Assembly: GCF_009729095.1 (NCBI RefSeq)
Contig: NZ_VTGX01000001.1
Coordinates: 372,001 to 436,000, forward strand
From: Mycolicibacterium sp. CBMA 247
GTDB lineage: Bacteria > Actinomycetota > Actinomycetes > Mycobacteriales > Mycobacteriaceae
Direction: 5' to 3'
DNA length: 64,000 bases
Shown: positions 9,930 to 19,452 of the stretch, piece after piece
How the letters are laid out: every line of letters begins with the position of its first letter
Position numbering within the stretch: the first letter of the stretch is position 1
Made by a program: the position numbers and the translations under genes
The notes under the pieces: model-generated
Database searches by the model: none
What the model was told of the DNA's origin: nothing
The model's input: only the letters and a program-made list of their open reading frames with translations

Positions 9930-11327
9930 TCAGCCCAACAGAGCGTCGACGAACGCCGCGGGCTCGAACGGGGCCAGGTCGTCCGGACCTTCACCGAGTC
10001 CGACGAGCTTGACTGGCACGCCGAGTTCCTGCTGAACCCGGAACACTATGCCGCCCTTGGCGGTGCCGTCGAGTTTGGTCAACGCCACCCCGGTGATGTC
10101 GACGACTTCGGCGAACACCTTGGCCTGCGGCAGGCTGTTCTGGCCGATGGTGGCGTCCAGCACCAACAGCACCTCATCGACGACGGCGCGCTTCTCCACC
10201 ACCCGCTTGACCTTGCCGAGTTCGTCCATCAGGCCGGTCTTGGTGTGCAGGCGGCCCGCGGTGTCGATGACGACGACGTCGGCGCCGGTCTTGATGCCCT
10301 CGTCGACGGCGTCGAACGCCACTGACGCGGGATCGGCACCTTCGGCTCCCCGCACCACCTCCGCGCCTACCCTGGCGGCCCAGGTCTGCAACTGATCGGC
10401 GGCCGCGGCACGAAACGTGTCAGCCGCGCCCAGCACGACGCGGCGGCCGTCGGCGACGAGCACTCGGGCCAGCTTGCCCACGGTGGTGGTCTTGCCGGTG
10501 CCGTTTACGCCGACCACCAACATCACGGACGGCTTGTCGGCATGTGGCAGCGCCTTGATCGAGCGGTCCAGATCAGGCCGCAACTCCGCCATCAGCACCT
10601 CGCGCAGCACCGCCCGCGCGTCGGCTTCGCTGCGCACGCCCTTGCTGGCCATCCGCTCACGCAACGCCCCGACGACGGATTCGGTGACCACCGGGCCCAG
10701 GTCGGCGATCAGCAGGGTGTCCTCGACGGCCTCCCATGAGTCCTCGTCGAGATCACCGCCGCCGAGCAGTCCAAGCATGCTGCGGCCCAACGCGTTCTGG
10801 GACTTGGCGAGGCGGCCCCGCAACCGGTCCATGCGCCCTTCGGCCGGGGCGATTTCCTCGACCGCGGCGACGACAGCGTCGGGCGCCTCCCCCGGCAGCT
10901 CAGCCGGTTCGACAGCTGTTTCCGGCTCGACCGGCGCGGCGGCGGCAGCCGGGGCGGCAACCGAGTCCGCGGGCTCCTCGGGAACAGGCGGCGCTTCGGG
11001 CGCGGCGGTCTCCGTCGGCGGCTCGGGCAGCTGAACGTCGGAGATCGTGCGCTTGGGCGCGTCCCGCGGGATGGTGGCGTCGTCGCCGACCGCCGGCAGC
11101 CCGCTGGTGTCGATGCGCTCCAACGTCGGGGTAGCCGATTGGCTGAACGTGATGCCCGAGGACGCCGTGTAGCCGCCGGAGCGGTCGATCGGCCCTGCCG
11201 CGTCACGTTCCGACAGGCTGATTCGCCGCCGCCGGTACCGCACCAATCCCACGGCGAGCGCAACGACGACGAGAACGGCGACGACCGCAATAGCGATCCA
11301 GAGTCCCAACAACGCACCTTCTGACAC
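9930..11327 (-). CDS. ftsY: signal recognition particle receptor FtsY
   Basis: This is the SRP receptor GTPase that docks Ffh-ribosome complexes at the membrane. The 465-aa protein has an N-terminal transmembrane anchor (about residues 8-29) followed by YRRRR, then a Pro/Ala/Glu-rich linker (about 90-165). The NG domain follows, with P-loop GVNGTGKTTT (273-282), DTFRAAAADQL, DTAGR and TKLDGTAKGG. The anchored, acidic-linker design is usual for actinobacterial FtsY. The GTG start gives MSEGALLGLW. In other mycobacteria smc lies directly upstream, but here a 2.8-kb insert intervenes. Confidence 0.96.
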   Translation of the reverse strand: MSEGALLGLWIAIAVVAVLVVVALAVGLVRYRRRRISLSERDAAGPIDRSGGYTASSGITFSQSATPTLERIDTSGLPAVGDDATIPRDAPKRTISDVQLPEPPTETAAPEAPPVPEEPADSVAAPAAAAAPVEPETAVEPAELPGEAPDAVVAAVEEIAPAEGRMDRLRGRLAKSQNALGRSMLGLLGGGDLDEDSWEAVEDTLLIADLGPVVTESVVGALRERMASKGVRSEADARAVLREVLMAELRPDLDRSIKALPHADKPSVMLVVGVNGTGKTTTVGKLARVLVADGRRVVLGAADTFRAAAADQLQTWAARVGAEVVRGAEGADPASVAFDAVDEGIKTGADVVVIDTAGRLHTKTGLMDELGKVKRVVEKRAVVDEVLLVLDATIGQNSLPQAKVFAEVVDITGVALTKLDGTAKGGIVFRVQQELGVPVKLVGLGEGPDDLAPFEPAAFVDALLG

Positions 11328-11731
11328 GCCGCCATTGTCTCAGGGGAGCCGCCCGGCAACGACCAGCCCCGTTTCCCGGCCTCACTCCCGCGATCCCCGT
11401 GCACATCGAGCACGTTCGGAACATCGGCACGCCACATTTCCCAAAAGGGCGGTACATGACCGTACCGAGGGGTATCTTTCCCTCACCAGGCGACCGCACC
11501 GAACGTGTTCAGGCAAGCCGTTGATTTCGTCATCGACTTAGCTATGAACATGGTTAAAGCCATTCAAAAAATACTCTTGACCTCCTATTTTAATATTTTT
11601 TTGGTGACTTTTCGCAATTCTCTGACAGGAGAGTTCGGCGTAGTCCACGCTCCACCTGGGTCGGGAATGACTTCAGCTGTTGGCCGGCATGCGGTCCTTC
11701 CCTCGGGATATTCGCGAAACGGAGGACAAGT
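11328..11731. other. 404-bp intergenic region with AT-rich patch
   Basis: This gap lies between the divergent ftsY and the PE-PPE gene. Its left part is ordinary GC-rich DNA. From about 11540 to 11640 it becomes strikingly AT-rich, with runs of A (ATTCAAAAAATAC) and T (ATATTTTTTTGG) and a TTGACC that could serve as a -35. Such composition is rare in this genome and suggests a strong promoter, a nucleoid-protein (Lsr2-type) target, or the edge of acquired DNA. A short frame from 11505 crosses it, but it has no family match and overlaps the next gene, so I do not call it. Confidence 0.5.
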
Positions 11732-13246
11732 ATGCACATTCGTGCGCTTCGGGGGGTGGCGCTGACACTCGTCGCCCTGATCGGCACCGTCGGGCTCGTG
11801 CTGACGGCGAGCATGACCACCTTGGTCCAACTGGCGGCCACCGCGCTCATCATGGGCGGAACCGGGATGAAGGTGCTGGGAGACCCGCACCAGTGGGGCT
11901 CCGGGAGCTATGTGGACCAGGTGAACGACACCTATCTGGCCGCTCGTCATCTCCATGAGGACGACTTGAAATGGGTGTCGACACCGGAGCAGTTCTGGCC
12001 CTCCACCGGACTGAGTGACATCAGCTTCGACACCTCGGTAGCTCGCGGGGTCCTGAGCCTCAACAACGCGATACAGACGACATCGGGCGACAAGGTCGTC
12101 GTCGGCTACTCGCAGAGCGCCAACATCGCCACCCGGGAGAAGCGCAATCTGGCCGAACTCCGCGCCCAGGGGGCCACGGTGCCCTCAGCTGACCAGCTGT
12201 CGTTCGTGTTCGTGGCCAACCCCAACCGGCCCAACGGCGGAATCCTGGCCCGGTTCGAGGGCCTCTACATCCCGATCCTCGGGGTCAGCTTCGACGGCGC
12301 CACCCCGGACGACGAATACAAGACGATCGACGTGGCCCGCCAGTACGACCTGATCGCCGATTTCCCCAAATATCCACTCAACCTGCTGGCCGATCTGAAC
12401 GCCCTGGCCGGCTACGTCTACCTGCATCCGAACTACGGGTCATCGGTGGTCAACCTGAACGACCCCAGCACCTACCAGTCCCACACATCCGGCAACACCA
12501 CCTACTACCTGGTCCACACCGAGCACCTGCCACTGCTGCAGCCATTGCGCGACATGGGGATTCCCGCGCCGATACTGGACCTGGCCGAGCCGACGCTGCG
12601 GGTTCTGATCGAGCTCGCCTATGACCGCACGCCGGAGAACATGGGTGTCCCGACCCGGGCCGGGTTGATACCGCACATCGACGTGAACAAGTTGGGGTCG
12701 GATCTGGCCGCCGCGGCCAAGGAGGGCGTGCACAACGCTCTCAGGGACCTCGGCATCCATACCGGGGATACAGAAGGCCATACCGAAGCCCCTGCAACGC
12801 TTGCCAAGTCGGCCCCCGAAAAGTCAGCCGTCGACGCCCTCGCGCCGGCTCCGTCACGCCCCGGCCGTACCGGGCTGCACCTGGCCGACGCCCGCCCCGA
12901 CACCGACACCCTCACCCGAGATGCCGATGTCCCGCAGCCCGATCGTGGCGCGCAGGGTCCCAAAGTCAAATCGGACACGACGCCGATGTCAGACCAAATC
13001 CGAAAGTCGCTGCGGCAGTCGCTCTTACACAAGAAGCCGTCCGGCGACACGAAGACCGATGCGTCGCAAGGTGGCCCTCGTCCGCGCGGCGACGTCCATC
13101 ACACCGACGAAAGCGATCCGGCCCAGCCGAAATCCGACACCAAGGAAACGAAAGACGGGGACACACAAGTCAAACCGCGCCGCAACCACGGTGCCGGGCA
13201 TTCCGATGCTACGAAGGGGCGCGCATCCGTCGAGCGTGCGGGGTGA
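11732..13246 (+). CDS. PE-PPE domain serine hydrolase, secreted or membrane-anchored
   Basis: This 504-aa protein has an N-terminal hydrophobic segment (about residues 8-28) and then a PE-PPE domain. That domain is a mycobacterial alpha/beta-hydrolase fold with esterase or cutinase-like activity in tested members. The nucleophile elbow is GYSQSA (125-130, Ser127 likely catalytic). The downstream motif VANPNRPNGGILARF is typical of the family. From about residue 345 the protein is a disordered tail rich in Lys, Asp, Pro and Thr. No PE or PPE N-terminal domain is present, so export is probably by the signal segment rather than ESX. GGAGG lies about 9 nt before the ATG. The gene sits in an accessory insert between ftsY and smc, after the AT-rich patch. 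Confidence 0.82.
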   Translation: MHIRALRGVALTLVALIGTVGLVLTASMTTLVQLAATALIMGGTGMKVLGDPHQWGSGSYVDQVNDTYLAARHLHEDDLKWVSTPEQFWPSTGLSDISFDTSVARGVLSLNNAIQTTSGDKVVVGYSQSANIATREKRNLAELRAQGATVPSADQLSFVFVANPNRPNGGILARFEGLYIPILGVSFDGATPDDEYKTIDVARQYDLIADFPKYPLNLLADLNALAGYVYLHPNYGSSVVNLNDPSTYQSHTSGNTTYYLVHTEHLPLLQPLRDMGIPAPILDLAEPTLRVLIELAYDRTPENMGVPTRAGLIPHIDVNKLGSDLAAAAKEGVHNALRDLGIHTGDTEGHTEAPATLAKSAPEKSAVDALAPAPSRPGRTGLHLADARPDTDTLTRDADVPQPDRGAQGPKVKSDTTPMSDQIRKSLRQSLLHKKPSGDTKTDASQGGPRPRGDVHHTDESDPAQPKSDTKETKDGDTQVKPRRNHGAGHSDATKGRASVERAG

Positions 13247-13317
13247 GAACCGGATCCACGGGGGAATCCGGGTCTCGCCCCCACGCTCGACACGACTTCC
13301 CCCGACGGTGAGCCCAG

Positions 13318-13341
13318 CCCCGGGCTTCGCAGAGCCCGGGG
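13318..13341 (+). terminator. hairpin terminator after PE-PPE gene
   Basis: CCCCGGGCT and AGCCCGGGG form a perfect 9-bp GC-rich stem around a 6-nt loop, 71 nt after the PE-PPE stop codon. There is no U-tract, as is common for actinobacterial terminators. Confidence 0.55.
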
Positions 13342-13485
13342 GCGGTTGAGACATTCGAGTAGTCCACTACGCATGTGCTGCACGTGGTCATGGCGTGATC
13401 ATTTCGGTACGTCGGCCGACAACCCATCGGCAGGCAGCTCGACAACAACCACCAAGCACCAACCCCAGACACAAGGCGCACGGCC

Positions 13486-14124
13486 ATGACCACGAACTCA
13501 CAACCCGTCAGCACCACACCGCAGTCGCCGTCGAGGCGGCGCCGCTCGAGCACCACCGGCAAGAAGTCGAACCCGGTGAACGCGGCCAAGATGACCATGA
13601 TCGGCACACTTGGTGCGGCGCTCATCGCGGCCCTGCCTGCCATCCTCAATGCGGTCAACCCGCACGACGGCAAGGCACCTGCCACGCCCATCACCGAGAT
13701 CCAGAGCTCCGACCGCGGTTCGGTCGACACCGTGACGATCAGCGACTCCGGTACCAAGGTCACCGTTTCGGGCTCGGCCGAACCTCGCGTCGACGCAGTC
13801 GGCGTGATGATCAGCCCGCCAGCGGCCGGCAAACCGATATGGACCGGGGCGACGAATGTCTCGGATGGTAAATGGAGCCTGGTTGTCACCGCCGACCAGA
13901 AGCTACCGTCGCCGGTCGAGATCAAGGCGTTCTACAAGGAGCGCACCGTCTCGGCCGAGCCGGTCACGAAGGCGTCGTACGTGATACTCCAGGCGGGCTC
14001 GACCACCTCGACGCCACCACCCCCGGCTCCCGCTCAGGTGAATGGCTGTGCGTCGCAGACGGGCGATGGTTGCTTCACCGGGCCCGGCTGGGGACCGCCG
14101 TCGATCTACCGGACAGGTTCGTAG
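13486..14124 (+). CDS. membrane-anchored protein of unknown function
   Basis: I do not recognise a family for this 212-aa protein. It has a basic Ser/Thr/Arg-rich cytoplasmic N-terminus (residues 1-36) and one hydrophobic segment (about 37-57, AKMTMIGTLGAALIAALPAIL). An extracellular part of alternating beta-strand-like segments follows (about 75-165: VDTVTISDSGTKVTVSGSA and similar), resembling a small Ig-like domain. The C-terminal tail is Pro-rich and has two cysteines (NGCASQTGDGCF) that could form a disulfide. It follows the PE-PPE gene after a terminator and a 240-bp gap. Both genes are absent from the ftsY-smc junction in mycobacteria I know. The start is ATG with no strong ribosome site. 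Confidence 0.6.
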   Translation: MTTNSQPVSTTPQSPSRRRRSSTTGKKSNPVNAAKMTMIGTLGAALIAALPAILNAVNPHDGKAPATPITEIQSSDRGSVDTVTISDSGTKVTVSGSAEPRVDAVGVMISPPAAGKPIWTGATNVSDGKWSLVVTADQKLPSPVEIKAFYKERTVSAEPVTKASYVILQAGSTTSTPPPPAPAQVNGCASQTGDGCFTGPGWGPPSIYRTGS

Positions 14125-14134
14125 CCAACGGGAT

Positions 14135-17100
14135 TCAGTTGGGGTTGGCTGCCAGTTCCTGTCCGCGCATCCGCTGTGAGATCACGGTGGTGATGCCGTC
14201 ACCGCGCATGGTCACACCGTAAAGCGCGTCAGCGACCTCCATGGTCGGCTTCTGGTGGGTGATCACGATCAGCTGGGACTTTTCCCGCAGCTGCTCGAAC
14301 AGGCTGATCAACCGGCGCAGGTTCACATCGTCGAGCGCGGCCTCGACCTCGTCCATCACGTAGAACGGGGACGGGCGGGCCCGGAAGATCGCCACCAGCA
14401 TCGCCACGGCGGTCAACGACTTCTCGCCGCCGGACAGCAGCGAGAGTCGCTTGATCTTCTTGCCCGGTGGCCTGGCCTCGACCTCGATGCCGGTGGTCAG
14501 CATATCGCCCGGGTTGGTCAGCAGCAGCCGGCCCTCGCCGCCGGGGAACAGTGTGGAGAACACCTGCTCGAACTCGCGCTCCACATCGACATAGGCCTCG
14601 GTGAACACCTGCAGGATGCGCGTGTCGACATCGGCGATCACATCGAGCAGATCGGTGCGCGCGGCTTTGACGTCCTCAAGTTGCGTGGACAGGAAGTTGT
14701 AGCGTTCTTCCAGCGCCGCAAATTCTTCCAGGGCAAGCGGATTGACCCGGCCCAGCTCCGAGAGCTCGCGTTCGGCCTTCTTGGCCCGACGCTCCTGGGT
14801 CGGCCGGTCGAACGGCATCGGCGCCGGCGCCGTGACCTGCTCGCCCCGCTCACGCGCCTGCTCGTACTCCGCCATCTCCAACTCGCTGGGCGGCAACGCA
14901 ACCTGCGGGCCGTACTCGGCGACCAGGTCGCCGGCGGGCATCCCGAACTGCTCCAGAACCTGGGCCTCGAGCTGCTCGATACGAAGTGACGCTTGCGCTT
15001 TGGCCATCTCGTCCCGGTGCAGCGCGTCGGTCAGCGCGGTTATCCTCGCGTTGAGTTCGGTGACCTCCTCGCGCGCCTGGGACAGCGCCGTGGCACGCAG
15101 CTGACGCTCGGTGGCCAGCTCGTCACGCATCCGCGAAGCCACCGCCACCACACCGCTCAACCGTTGGGCCACAATGCGGCCCGACTCGGACACCGCTGCG
15201 GCCACCCGCGCCGCATGTTCGCGGGCCTCGCGGGCTCGTTGGGCACGCACCCGGGCCTCACGCTCGGCAGCGGCGGCTCGCCGCAGTGAATCAGCGCGTC
15301 CGCGAACCGCATTCGCGCGTTCCTCGGCGGTGCGTACCGAAAGACGGGCCTCCACCTCGACCGAACGCGCCGCCTCGGCGGCGGCCATCGACGTCTGCCG
15401 GTCCACCGGCTCTGACTCGAACGTCGGAAGCTGTTCGGCGTTGTGCAGCCGCGACTCGAGTTCGGTGAGTTCCTCGACCGTCTTGGTGCGTCCGGCTTCA
15501 AGCTCGTCGCGTTGACGGATCAACCGGTGCCACTCGTCACCGGCGCCGCGGGCATCCTGTCCCAGCCGGCCAAGTTGCTCGTAGATCGCTGAGATTTCCG
15601 CGTCGGATTCACTGAGCGCGGCCATCGCATCTTCGGCCGCCTCCTGTCGGGCAGCCTGCTCTGTCAACGCACCCGACAGGGCCGCCGCCAGCTCGCCGGT
15701 CTGCCGCTCGGCGACCTCCAGTTCGCGGCGGGACTTGTCGATCTCGGAACTGATCTCCAGAGTGGAGGGTTTACGGTCGGAGCCACCGCTGATCCAGCCG
15801 GCACCGACCAGATCACCGTCCGCGGTCACCGCTCGCAGGTCCGGTCGCGCCGACACCAGTTGCACCCCGGTAGGCAGATCGGTCACCACGGCCACCCCGG
15901 CGAGCATCGCGGTGACCGCCCCGTGCAGCCGGTCCGGAACGGTGACCACATCATTGGCCCAGATCGCGCCGTCGGGAAGCACTCCCGACGGTGACGAGCC
16001 GTTGGCCTTCCAGTCCCCCAGCAGAAGGGCCGCCCGGCCTCCGTCGGATTCCTTCAGCGCGGCGACGGCGGCTGCGGCAACACCGAAATCCTCGGCGGCC
16101 AACGCGTCGGCGGCCGCACCCAGAACCGTGGCCACCGCCACCTCATGTCCCGGCCGCACCTTCAGGTGTTCCCCGATGGTGCCGAAAAGCCCTGCGCCAC
16201 TGTGGTTCTTCTGTAACCAGGCGGCACCGTCGCGCCGGTCGAGGGTGACCGAGAGGGCCTCGATACGGGCCCGCAGCGAGGCGACCTGCCGTTCGGCCGC
16301 ACGCTCGGCCGCCTGCAGTTCGGCCACCCGTTCGTCGGCGAGCCGCAGGGCCGCCACCGAGCGGTCGTGCTGCTCGTCCAGACCCGTTTCTCCGGCGTCG
16401 AGTTCGCCGACCCGGCTCTGCACGGTCTCGAATTCGGCCTGTGTCTGTTGGGCTTTGGCGGCGGCTTCCTCGATGTTCACCGACAGGCGCATGACCCCGT
16501 CATCGATCGACTCGACCCGCGTACGGATCGTGTCGACCTGCCCGGCCAACCGGGCCAGCCCCTCGCGACGGTCGGCCTCGGCCCGGGCCGCGGCCATGTG
16601 CGCCCGCTCGGCTTCGGCGGCAAGCTGCTCGCGTTCGGCCAGTTCCGCGCGGGTGCTCTCGAGGACGATGCGCGACTCCTCCAGCTCGCCGAGCAGCTCC
16701 ATCTCGAGCTCGGCGACCTCGTTGGCCTCGGCTTCCAGTGCCTCGGGGTCAAGCCCACCGGACATCTCCGGCTCGGCCTCGAACGACTGCGCCCGGTCGG
16801 TCGCGATGCGCACGGTGGCGCTGACCCGCTCGGCCAGTGCCGAGGCCCGGAACCAGATCTGCTGGGCCGCCTCGGCGCGGCGGGTCAGTTCGGCCACCGC
16901 GGCCTCATGCGCCTGCAGTTCGACGGTGGCGGATTCCAGCCGGACCGTCGCCTCGTCATGCTCGCGGCGTAGCGTGGTCTCGGCCTGGTTGGTGTTGTGG
17001 AACTCGATCTGCCTTCGCACCAGGTCGTCGGCGGCCAGCCGCAGCCGCGCGTCGCGCAGATCGGCCTGGATCGTCGCCGCGCGCCGCGCCATCTCGGCCT

Positions 17101-17722
17101 GGCGGCCCAGCGGCTTGAGCTGACGGCGCAGCTCAGTGGTCAGGTCGGTCAGCCGGTCCAGGTTCGCGGCCATCGAGTCGAGCTTGCGGACCGCCTTTTC
17201 CTTGCGTCTGCGGTGCTTGAGCACCCCGGCCGCCTCCTCGATAAAGGCGCGGCGATCCTCGGGACGCGACTCAAGGATCTCGGCGAGCTTGCCCTGGCCG
17301 ACGATGACGTGCATCTCCCGGCCGATGCCGGAGTCACTCAGCAGCTCCTGGACGTCCATCAACCGGCAACTGCTGCCGTTGATCTCGTATTCGCCTGCGC
17401 CGTCGCGGAACACCCGGCGGGTGATCGACACCTCGGAGTACTCGATCGGCAGCGCGTTGTCGGAGTTGTCGATGGTCAGTGTCACCTCGGCGCGGCCCAG
17501 CGGCGCCCGCGAGGACGTGCCGGCGAAGATGACGTCCTCCATCTTGCCGCCGCGAAGAGTCTTGGCACCCTGCTCGCCCATCACCCAGGTCAGGGCGTCG
17601 ACCACGTTCGACTTGCCCGATCCGTTGGGGCCGACGACACAGGTGATCCCTGGTTCGAAGCGCAGAGTCGTCGCCGAGGCGAAGGACTTGAAGCCCTTCA
17701 GCGTCAGACTCTTGAGGTGCAC
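14135..17722 (-). CDS. smc: chromosome segregation protein SMC
   Basis: This is a condensin-type ATPase that organises and separates chromosomes with ScpA and ScpB. The 1195-aa protein has the complete SMC layout. It starts with an N-terminal Walker A (GPNGSGKSN, 31-39) and a long coiled coil. A hinge lies around residues 500-650 ([14 protein letters not shown] through [12 protein letters not shown]), followed by a second coiled coil. The C-terminal head carries the signature [13 protein letters not shown] and Walker B ([13 protein letters not shown]). The gene is convergent with the preceding unknown gene, 10 nt apart. acyP lies 26 nt upstream, as in other mycobacteria. Confidence 0.97.
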   Translation of the reverse strand: MHLKSLTLKGFKSFASATTLRFEPGITCVVGPNGSGKSNVVDALTWVMGEQGAKTLRGGKMEDVIFAGTSSRAPLGRAEVTLTIDNSDNALPIEYSEVSITRRVFRDGAGEYEINGSSCRLMDVQELLSDSGIGREMHVIVGQGKLAEILESRPEDRRAFIEEAAGVLKHRRRKEKAVRKLDSMAANLDRLTDLTTELRRQLKPLGRQAEMARRAATIQADLRDARLRLAADDLVRRQIEFHNTNQAETTLRREHDEATVRLESATVELQAHEAAVAELTRRAEAAQQIWFRASALAERVSATVRIATDRAQSFEAEPEMSGGLDPEALEAEANEVAELEMELLGELEESRIVLESTRAELAEREQLAAEAERAHMAAARAEADRREGLARLAGQVDTIRTRVESIDDGVMRLSVNIEEAAAKAQQTQAEFETVQSRVGELDAGETGLDEQHDRSVAALRLADERVAELQAAERAAERQVASLRARIEALSVTLDRRDGAAWLQKNHSGAGLFGTIGEHLKVRPGHEVAVATVLGAAADALAAEDFGVAAAAVAALKESDGGRAALLLGDWKANGSSPSGVLPDGAIWANDVVTVPDRLHGAVTAMLAGVAVVTDLPTGVQLVSARPDLRAVTADGDLVGAGWISGGSDRKPSTLEISSEIDKSRRELEVAERQTGELAAALSGALTEQAARQEAAEDAMAALSESDAEISAIYEQLGRLGQDARGAGDEWHRLIRQRDELEAGRTKTVEELTELESRLHNAEQLPTFESEPVDRQTSMAAAEAARSVEVEARLSVRTAEERANAVRGRADSLRRAAAAEREARVRAQRAREAREHAARVAAAVSESGRIVAQRLSGVVAVASRMRDELATERQLRATALSQAREEVTELNARITALTDALHRDEMAKAQASLRIEQLEAQVLEQFGMPAGDLVAEYGPQVALPPSELEMAEYEQARERGEQVTAPAPMPFDRPTQERRAKKAERELSELGRVNPLALEEFAALEERYNFLSTQLEDVKAARTDLLDVIADVDTRILQVFTEAYVDVEREFEQVFSTLFPGGEGRLLLTNPGDMLTTGIEVEARPPGKKIKRLSLLSGGEKSLTAVAMLVAIFRARPSPFYVMDEVEAALDDVNLRRLISLFEQLREKSQLIVITHQKPTMEVADALYGVTMRGDGITTVISQRMRGQELAANPN

Positions 17723-17748
17723 GGCGTCTTACCCTACCGCCGACTCGG

Positions 17749-18057
17749 CTACCGCTCGCTGAACCCCGCGATCGGGGCGTCGGCGTCGGCCCAATCTGCG
17801 ACGACGTTATCCACCGACCCCGGGGTTTCACCGCTTTGCAGCAGCTCAAGCAATCGCTGACACTTCTCACGCGGCCCCTGCGCCACCACATGCACCCGGC
17901 CGTCGGGCCGATTCGAAGCAAACCCGGTCAGGCCGAGCTCCAGCGCCCGCGACCGGGTCCACCACCGGAACCCCACCCCCTGCACATGGCCGTGCACCCA
18001 GGCACTCAACCTCACCTCGATATCGGGCCCGGCAGCGGGGAGTTCCGGTCCGGTCAT
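17749..18057 (-). CDS. acyP: acylphosphatase
   Basis: This small enzyme hydrolyses acyl phosphates such as acetyl phosphate. The 102-aa protein has the family signature HGHVQGVGFRWW (22-33), with catalytic R31 and N49 (FASNRPDG). It is in line between osmC and smc. Its ATG overlaps the TGA of the upstream OsmC-family gene by 4 nt, so translation is probably coupled. Confidence 0.93.
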   Translation of the reverse strand: MTGPELPAAGPDIEVRLSAWVHGHVQGVGFRWWTRSRALELGLTGFASNRPDGRVHVVAQGPREKCQRLLELLQSGETPGSVDNVVADWADADAPIAGFSER

Positions 18058-18461
18058 CGAGTGGCGACCTCGAACTTCACCTCGGTGCCGGATTTGAGGG
18101 TGCGGCCCACCGTGCAGACCTGGTCGATGGCCCGCTCGACCACGGTCAACAGCCTGGCCACCTCGGTCTCCGAAAGGCCCGACACGTCGATTTCGAGTTT
18201 CTCTTCCAGCAGCGGGTAGCGCTCCTGCTCCCGGTCGGCCGGCCCCGACACCCGGATCGTCGCCGGGTAGTCGTCACCCAGACGACGGCGCAGCGGCTGA
18301 TCGCTGGACATCCCGCTGCACGCCGCGAGGGCGATCTTCATCAGTTCACCCGGGGTGAAAACGCCCTCGACATCCTCACTGCCAATGAGTACCTCTGCAC
18401 CGCGCGAACTGCGCCCGACATAGCGGCGCACACCGGTGCGGTCAACCCAAAGTTCGGTCAT
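18054..18461 (-). CDS. OsmC/Ohr family peroxiredoxin-like protein
   Basis: OsmC-family proteins reduce organic peroxides through two cysteines. This 135-aa protein carries both, C48 (ALAACSGMSS) and C116 (IDQVCTVGR), at typical positions. Its N-terminus (MTELWVDRTGVRRYVGRSSRG) fits the actinobacterial OsmC subgroup next to acyP and smc (Rv2923c type). The physiological substrate is not known. It begins an operon-like run with acyP and is divergent from a repeat-rich membrane protein gene 137 bp away. Confidence 0.85.
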   Translation of the reverse strand: MTELWVDRTGVRRYVGRSSRGAEVLIGSEDVEGVFTPGELMKIALAACSGMSSDQPLRRRLGDDYPATIRVSGPADREQERYPLLEEKLEIDVSGLSETEVARLLTVVERAIDQVCTVGRTLKSGTEVKFEVATR

Positions 18462-18598
18462 GCGGTATTTCTACACGTCGCGACACACCGTCGGTCCAGC
18501 GGTAATGGCCACCGCATCCGTCAAAGCCCCCGGTTCGACACGGCGGTGAACCAGGCAGCGACGATAGACTCGGCACACCGACTTCGCCGAGGAGCACC

Positions 18599-19405
18599 GT
18601 GACCTATCCGCCGAGCAATCCGCCCACCCCGCCTTCGGGTCCCCCGGGGCCGTGGCAGCAGCCGTATCAGCAGCAGGGCGGGGCTCAGGGGTATCCGAAC
18701 ACCACACCGAACCCCGAGCAGCCCTATGGCTCACCCTACGGAGCGCCTCAGCAGCCCCAACAGCCCTACGGGTCGCCCTATGGCGCGCCCCAGCAGCCCC
18801 AACAGCCCTACGGGTCACCGTATGGCGCGCCCCAGCAGCCGTACGGAATGCCCTACGGAGCCCAGCAGCCATACGGAGCACCTCAACAGCCCTACGGCTA
18901 CCCCACGCCCAACCCGCCCAGCGGCGGCAACGGTAAATGGCTGCTGATCGCCGGCGCCGTGCTCGCCGTACTGGTGCTGGTCGGCGGCATCGCCATCTTC
19001 GCGTTCGGCGGCGATTCGGATTCGAATGGCGGAAGCAACAGCGCGGGCTCGTCCCATTCCTCCGGTGGTTCGTCGAAGTCCGGCGAGAGCGATGCCGAGA
19101 AAGAGGTCCGGGAGTTCCTCGATCAGGTGATGACGAGCACCAGCGACCTCAAGGATGCCCTGCCGTATTTCTGCCAGGCGGATCAAGACCTGTTCAACAA
19201 GATCGGCGGTCTGGATTCGATCGATATTCCGCACAGCACCGATTCCAGCGGGTCGGCGGAGATCACCAAGATCACGGTCACCGGCAACAAGGCCGTCGTA
19301 GACATCTCGAGCAGCGCGGGCCCGGGCAAGTTGTACCTGCGCAAGGAGAGCGGATCGTGGAAGCTCTGCATGTCCGATACACCGGGCATGCCCAGCATGC
19401 GTTGA
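18599..19405 (+). CDS. repeat-rich single-pass membrane protein, DUF4878-like outer domain
   Basis: This 268-aa protein has three parts. A cytoplasmic N-terminus (1-112) is rich in Pro, Gln, Tyr and Gly. One transmembrane helix follows (about 114-136, WLLIAGAVLAVLVLVGGIAI). After it comes a Ser/Gly linker and a globular extracytoplasmic domain (about 160-268) with two cysteines (YFCQAD and KLCMSD). The outer part resembles the small cystatin-like domains of actinobacterial DUF4878 proteins. Function is unknown. Proline-rich cytoplasmic tails of this kind are common in mycobacterial envelope and division proteins. The start is GTG with GGAG 6 nt upstream. Confidence 0.72.
   Translation: MTYPPSNPPTPPSGPPGPWQQPYQQQGGAQGYPNTTPNPEQPYGSPYGAPQQPQQPYGSPYGAPQQPQQPYGSPYGAPQQPYGMPYGAQQPYGAPQQPYGYPTPNPPSGGNGKWLLIAGAVLAVLVLVGGIAIFAFGGDSDSNGGSNSAGSSHSSGGSSKSGESDAEKEVREFLDQVMTSTSDLKDALPYFCQADQDLFNKIGGLDSIDIPHSTDSSGSAEITKITVTGNKAVVDISSSAGPGKLYLRKESGSWKLCMSDTPGMPSMR
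18717..18900 (+). repeat. in-frame 42-bp tandem repeat coding QQPQQPYGSPYGAP
   Basis: The cytoplasmic tail of the membrane protein is built from PYGSPYGAP units. Two full 42-bp copies (14 aa each) are nearly identical in DNA, and shorter QPYGxP variants follow. Copy number could vary between strains without a frameshift. Confidence 0.75.
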
Positions 19406-19424
19406 TCAGCTCCGGGTACGCCTC

Positions 19425-19452
19425 ATGTCAGCCCCGGGGACGGGGCTGACAT
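19425..19452. terminator. bidirectional terminator hairpin
   Basis: ATGTCAGCCCCG and its exact complement form a 12-bp stem with a 4-nt loop (GGGA). It lies between the convergent membrane-protein gene and mutM and overlaps the last codons of mutM. Confidence 0.6.

Noticed and set aside
11505..11765. 86-codon frame across the AT-rich patch before the PE-PPE gene
   Set aside because: It overlaps the PE-PPE start by 34 nt, changes composition halfway and matches nothing I know.
15735..17123. Ser/Arg-rich frame opposite smc
   Set aside because: It is antisense to the SMC coiled coil, and low-complexity Ser/Ala runs are expected there.
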